Under the pieces are notes generated by a model, which saw only the letters and a program-made list of their open reading frames with translations, was not told where the DNA came from and made no database searches. Of a stretch of DNA of 64,000 bases, positions 60,357 through 64,000 are shown piece by piece (within the stretch, counting starts at the first letter, position 1; the number at the start of each line of letters is the position of its first letter). The DNA comes from Moringa oleifera (lineage: Eukaryota > Streptophyta > Magnoliopsida > Brassicales > Moringaceae), in assembly GCA_021397835.1 (NCBI GenBank), contig JAJFZO010000658.1, positions 1,061,501-1,125,500 of the forward strand, written 5' to 3'. Position numbers and translations under genes: made by a program.

Positions 60357-62565
60357 CTTCACCAAAACCCTAACCCTAACCCTAAGTCCTCTATCTCTCT
60401 CTCTCTCTCTCGCCAGATGGCCAATTTACACAAACTCTAACCCCTCTCTCTATCCCTTTATCTCTCTATATATATCTATATTACTCTTATCTCTATCCCT
60501 CTTTCTCTGTTTTTCCCGCTAAACCTTACTGGCGCGATCTGCAGAAACGGAATCCAATGATTCAATTCAAATTCAGTGGCACAGTCACTTCCACTTTTGC
60601 TTCCCTGTCTCTCTAAAATGACTTTTGAATAATAATTTTTGCCTCGAAATGCTCCATTTTCCAGATTTGTGAGAGGAGTTTCAAATTTCGGACGGGAACT
60701 GTAAAAGGCTTTCAGTCGTGAAACTGAGCCCTCGATTGATTACGAAATTACGACAATGGCAGTTAGTTATTTTCACAACTGTCGGCCACAGGAGAGAGGC
60801 TTTTAATAATGGCATGCGTCACAACTTCGCCCCCTTTATCCTGGCTCGAGCTAATCATTATCACCCCATAAGCCACCGACACCCCATCTCATATCAGCAT
60901 TCCCATTCTGCCCCTCCCTTCTGCCTGCATTTTCCTCCGCCCATTTTAATCACTTTTTTTTCTTTTTCCAGAATCATGAAATTTATATCTTTTAAATAGC
61001 TATTTAATGACAAATTTATGTATTTATTTAAATAAATAATGAGGTAAGGCCCCTTGTGGGTAAGGTTTCATTTTCCAATTTGAACCTCACCAGAAACTAC
61101 AGCTTTTCTATAATTTGACTAGCACTTCATCCCGTTTTCTATTATTCGACTAGCACTCCGTACCGTTTCCCGTTGAACAATAAAAAAAATGTCAAGCTCC
61201 ACAGAGATGCTGATATTTCGATTCTCATCCAAACACTGTTGGTCCTTTCATAGAACTGCTTCTGTTACCGTATAGTGCCAGAAGATTGAATCAGTATTGA
61301 CTGGGTTGACACTGGTAAGCTCTGTTTACATTTCTTTTTGCCTGTCAAGGAAATCCCACAGAGAAGGAAAAGGAAAAGAACAATGATGGCGAATCTGTAA
61401 TCTGAGTGGGCTACACCTGCACAACGCCACAAGAGATAAAAAAGAATCTTTTGGAGAAGTAGAAGACAAGGACAAACGTGAAGAGGGTCCACTCTGCCTA
61501 CTACCTCAGAAGCTTTATCCATGGCCTCTCACTCTAAGGATGATTCCTCAGCTACTGCAAGCGGATAAAACTTCTGTTGCCATTGTTGGTGGTGGTGGTT
61601 CTTGCTGTAAACTTTACAGCAAAAAAGGTGATGGCCACTCTCACTATTTACTACAGATTCGTGATTCAGAGGAGAAGAACATCTTCACTAGCGTATGCCA
61701 CTGGTTTAGATGGCTCTTTCTGGGTTCTTCCCATATATTTTCCTATGGGTCTGCTGTGTTCCATGGAAGCATTTCAACTTTGTATAAGTGCCTTTGCCAA
61801 TCAAGTCTCAGGAACACAGCTTGACACAGACCTTGGAAATATCACAGAAACATAGATTTACCTCCTATTCTTCTGTGTTCTTTTGCCTAAATGTTCCAAG
61901 GGATCTTCCCTGTAAGCATGATCTAACAGAGCTCTGACAGAGACAAGGATTACAAGTTTTTCTCTCAAATTGACAAATCTGATCTAACAACTAGGGCCCG
62001 ACTCCTCCAGAAGAACAGCCTAGAGAGCAGATACTTGCAGAAAATAAGTTTTCATATGGGGAAAGGAAAGAAACAAATTTAAAAACTTTATGATTAACAA
62101 TTTGCTTTATGGTAAGCATGTTTATAATAGCACGGTGTCCCATCTATCAAATTGAAGAACAATCATACACGGATTACACCAAAATGGCAAATTTTTCATT
62201 ATCATGGATTAGGGTGCAGAATATAGTACAAATGCATTTTATTTAGAATTACAAGTCTCAGTATCACAATGGAGACAGCATGTACTCTGGGCTACAATGA
62301 GCTCATAGCAAGAATACATCTTATGAAAACGGAACAAATATGCTGGAACTGTTGAAGCCCATTAGTATATCCTTTACGAAAATCATGATAAAATGAAGCT
62401 AAGGTGCATCTTCAGAGGAGAAAAATGAGAAGAAACTAACAAGTGAAATATGGTGAAATTCAGATTGGTACCTCCAAGGCATGCACTTCTTAGCAGGAAC
62501 AATCCAGATATAAGTAACTTGTAGAGTATCCACCACTATGGAATGTATTTATGGCAATATTACAC
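60357..62565. other. Intergenic: DeSI promoter and kinase 3' side
   Basis: About 2.2 kb. It holds the telomere-type repeat, CT-rich leader and promoter of the DeSI gene, then unassigned DNA. Overlapping open frames at 61540-61855 give hydrophobic peptides I do not recognise. The last about 350 bp is probably the 3' UTR of the kinase gene. Confidence 0.45.
60364..60385 (-). repeat. Short telomere-type repeat (about three AACCCT units) in the DeSI 5' leader
   Basis: The + strand reads AAACCCTAACCCTAACCC and one more TAA. It starts eight bases upstream of the DeSI ATG (60356). It is equivalent to a multimeric telo-box and is followed by a (CT)n run at about 60390-60410. Confidence 0.8.
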
Positions 62566-64000
62566 CTATCTGCCTTCCTTGGTCATCAGCTGAGAAAAAA
62601 CTTGGTTTGTTGTTGTGTCAGAACTACCTCTATCATCATCTCCAGTGATTCTTGACTGGCTGGATGGAACTTGTGGAACAATGCTAGGTGTTGGGAGCTC
62701 AGAGCTGCTTCCGTTCTTGCCTTCATGTGGCTCAGATTCCTGAAGTTGAAGTGCACATTCCAAATTCCATAGCACATCACCCATAGATGGCCTATCAACG
62801 CCATATTCAGCTAAACATTTCTCTGCTGTTTCTCCAAATTTCTTCAAAGAGTTTGGCTTTATCTGTCCGGCAATATTGGGATCAACAATTTGCTCAAGCA
62901 TCCCCTTCTTCTGCCATTGCATTGCCCATTCTGCTAGATTTACCTGTTCCCTAGCAAGCAATGGATCAACAGCGGGTCTTGCACAAAGAACTTCAAAAAG
63001 CACAACCCCAAATGAATAAACATCTGATTTATCTGTAAGCTGCTGCCTCCGGAAATACTCAGGGTCGAGATACCCAAAACTGCCTTTTACACCAGTACTT
63101 ACATGTGTCTCATCCAGACACGGACCAGATCTTGAAAGACCAAAATCAGCAACCTTGGCCACATAATTTTCATCAAGTAAAATATTGGTAGATTTAATGT
63201 CACGATGGATGATACCTTGGGCTGAACCAGTATGCAGGTAGTGAAGACCTCTGGCAGAGCCAATGCATATTTCAAGCCTTTTCTTCCAAGACAAAGGAGG
63301 ACACTTTGGACCGTACAAGTGATGCTTGAGAGGTCCTTTCTCCATGTACTCGTACACCAGGATCATTTCTGACTGTTCTTCACAATACCCAACAAGTGAG
63401 ACAAGATGGCGGTGGCGAATCTTGGACAAAATTGCTATCTCGGTCTGGAATTCTGGGAGGCCCTGCCTAGACCCTGGCACACCCCTCTTCACAGCAACCT
63501 GAGTATTGTCTCTGAGCACCCCTTTGTAAACCATACCAAATCCACCCATACCGATGATAAGGTTTTTGTCAAAGCTGTTAGTTGCCACCTGTAGTTCAGC
63601 AAAAGGGATCTTCAAGCCACGATATCTATTTGGACCTGGAGAAGCATTCACAGTCCCTTCAGATGTTCTGCTATATGAACTGCCTCCATATACACGTAAA
63701 GGTGTCCAACCCACACTTTCTGCTGGTGCTGGTTTTGGTTTCTTCTTCTTGCATTTGCACATAAGCAAAACTGCAAGAATAACAAGACACAACAGGACAG
63801 AGGCTCCAACAACTGAAGCCACTACAATCCATATACGTTTCTTTCTAGACGTAGATGTAGTTTGCAAGCCGGAAAGATTAACCATTCTCATGATCTCCAC
63901 CCCATTTAATATAGCATTGACTTTGAAAGAAGTGCTTAGATCAGAAGGTCCTACACTTATCCTGACAACCCCTGAATCATTTGAGTCTGCCACAAAATCT
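62566..64000 (-). CDS. CrRLK1L (THESEUS/FERONIA family) receptor kinase, C-terminal part
   Basis: Uninterrupted frame running off the window end; about 477 C-terminal residues of a protein normally about 820 aa. It includes the end of the malectin-like ectodomain (VVRISVGPSDLSTSFKVNAI; NGVEIMRMVN), a membrane helix (IWIVVASVVGASVLLCLVIL) and a kinase domain with [44 protein letters not shown] and GSFGYLDPEYFRRQQLTDKS, all intact. A Ser/Thr-rich tail ends QLMTKEGR. The family has no introns in the coding region, consistent with this. CrRLK1L kinases sense cell-wall state and RALF peptides at the plasma membrane. The best match from memory is At5g24010, next to MinD (At5g24020) in Arabidopsis. 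The ligand-binding part is outside the window. Confidence 0.95.
   Translation of the reverse strand, partial: DFVADSNDSGVVRISVGPSDLSTSFKVNAILNGVEIMRMVNLSGLQTTSTSRKKRIWIVVASVVGASVLLCLVILAVLLMCKCKKKKPKPAPAESVGWTPLRVYGGSSYSRTSEGTVNASPGPNRYRGLKIPFAELQVATNSFDKNLIIGMGGFGMVYKGVLRDNTQVAVKRGVPGSRQGLPEFQTEIAILSKIRHRHLVSLVGYCEEQSEMILVYEYMEKGPLKHHLYGPKCPPLSWKKRLEICIGSARGLHYLHTGSAQGIIHRDIKSTNILLDENYVAKVADFGLSRSGPCLDETHVSTGVKGSFGYLDPEYFRRQQLTDKSDVYSFGVVLFEVLCARPAVDPLLAREQVNLAEWAMQWQKKGMLEQIVDPNIAGQIKPNSLKKFGETAEKCLAEYGVDRPSMGDVLWNLECALQLQESEPHEGKNGSSSELPTPSIVPQVPSSQSRITGDDDRGSSDTTTNQVFSQLMTKEGR

Noticed and set aside
61540..61855. Hydrophobic open frames between DeSI and the receptor kinase
   Set aside because: Two overlapping frames, no splice context and no family recognised; left as unassigned.

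Overview
This window is nuclear DNA from a flowering plant, most likely a woody eudicot. The genes have many short GT-AG introns and lie between AT-rich intergenic stretches full of microsatellites. The products are plant-specific: chloroplast-targeted proteins, a REVEILLE clock factor, a CrRLK1L receptor kinase, a SPIRAL1-like protein and a GH28 polygalacturonase. I cannot name the species. Exon coordinates were worked out by hand from splice signals, phase and protein continuity.

Left part (1-22 kb): the 3' end of a CNNM/DUF21-CBS gene (+), an intronless PAM68-like chloroplast protein (+), a small HMA-domain protein (-), a REVEILLE6/8-type MYB factor (+), a decayed unrecognised gene (-), ribosomal protein S10 (+) and cytosolic HSP90 (-). 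As I remember the Arabidopsis map, this is the order of At5g52790 to At5g52640, so it looks like a conserved ancestral block.

Middle part (22-42 kb): glutaminyl cyclase (+), which diverges from HSP90 across a shared upstream region with heat-shock elements; a membrane-anchored receptor-like kinase whose catalytic motifs are altered (+); a polygalacturonase (-); a SPIRAL1-like protein (-); and a beta-carotene hydroxylase (+) with a GC-AG intron.

Right part (42-64 kb): a decayed plastid-type MurC gene (peptidoglycan synthesis; frameshift, stop codon, ruined ATP loop, missing 5' end); the plastid-division ATPase MinD (-); an NST1-like protein (+) with a candidate conserved upstream ORF; a PPPDE/DeSI thiol peptidase (-); and the 3' part of a CrRLK1L receptor kinase (-).

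The most unusual observations are the MurC pseudogene about 2 kb from MinD, the predicted pseudokinase, two copies of a tRNA-derived SINE-like element on opposite strands about 49 kb apart, the 52-codon uORF, and the unidentified decayed gene at 11.9-15.8 kb. No operon, CRISPR array, phage or clear tRNA/rRNA gene was seen.
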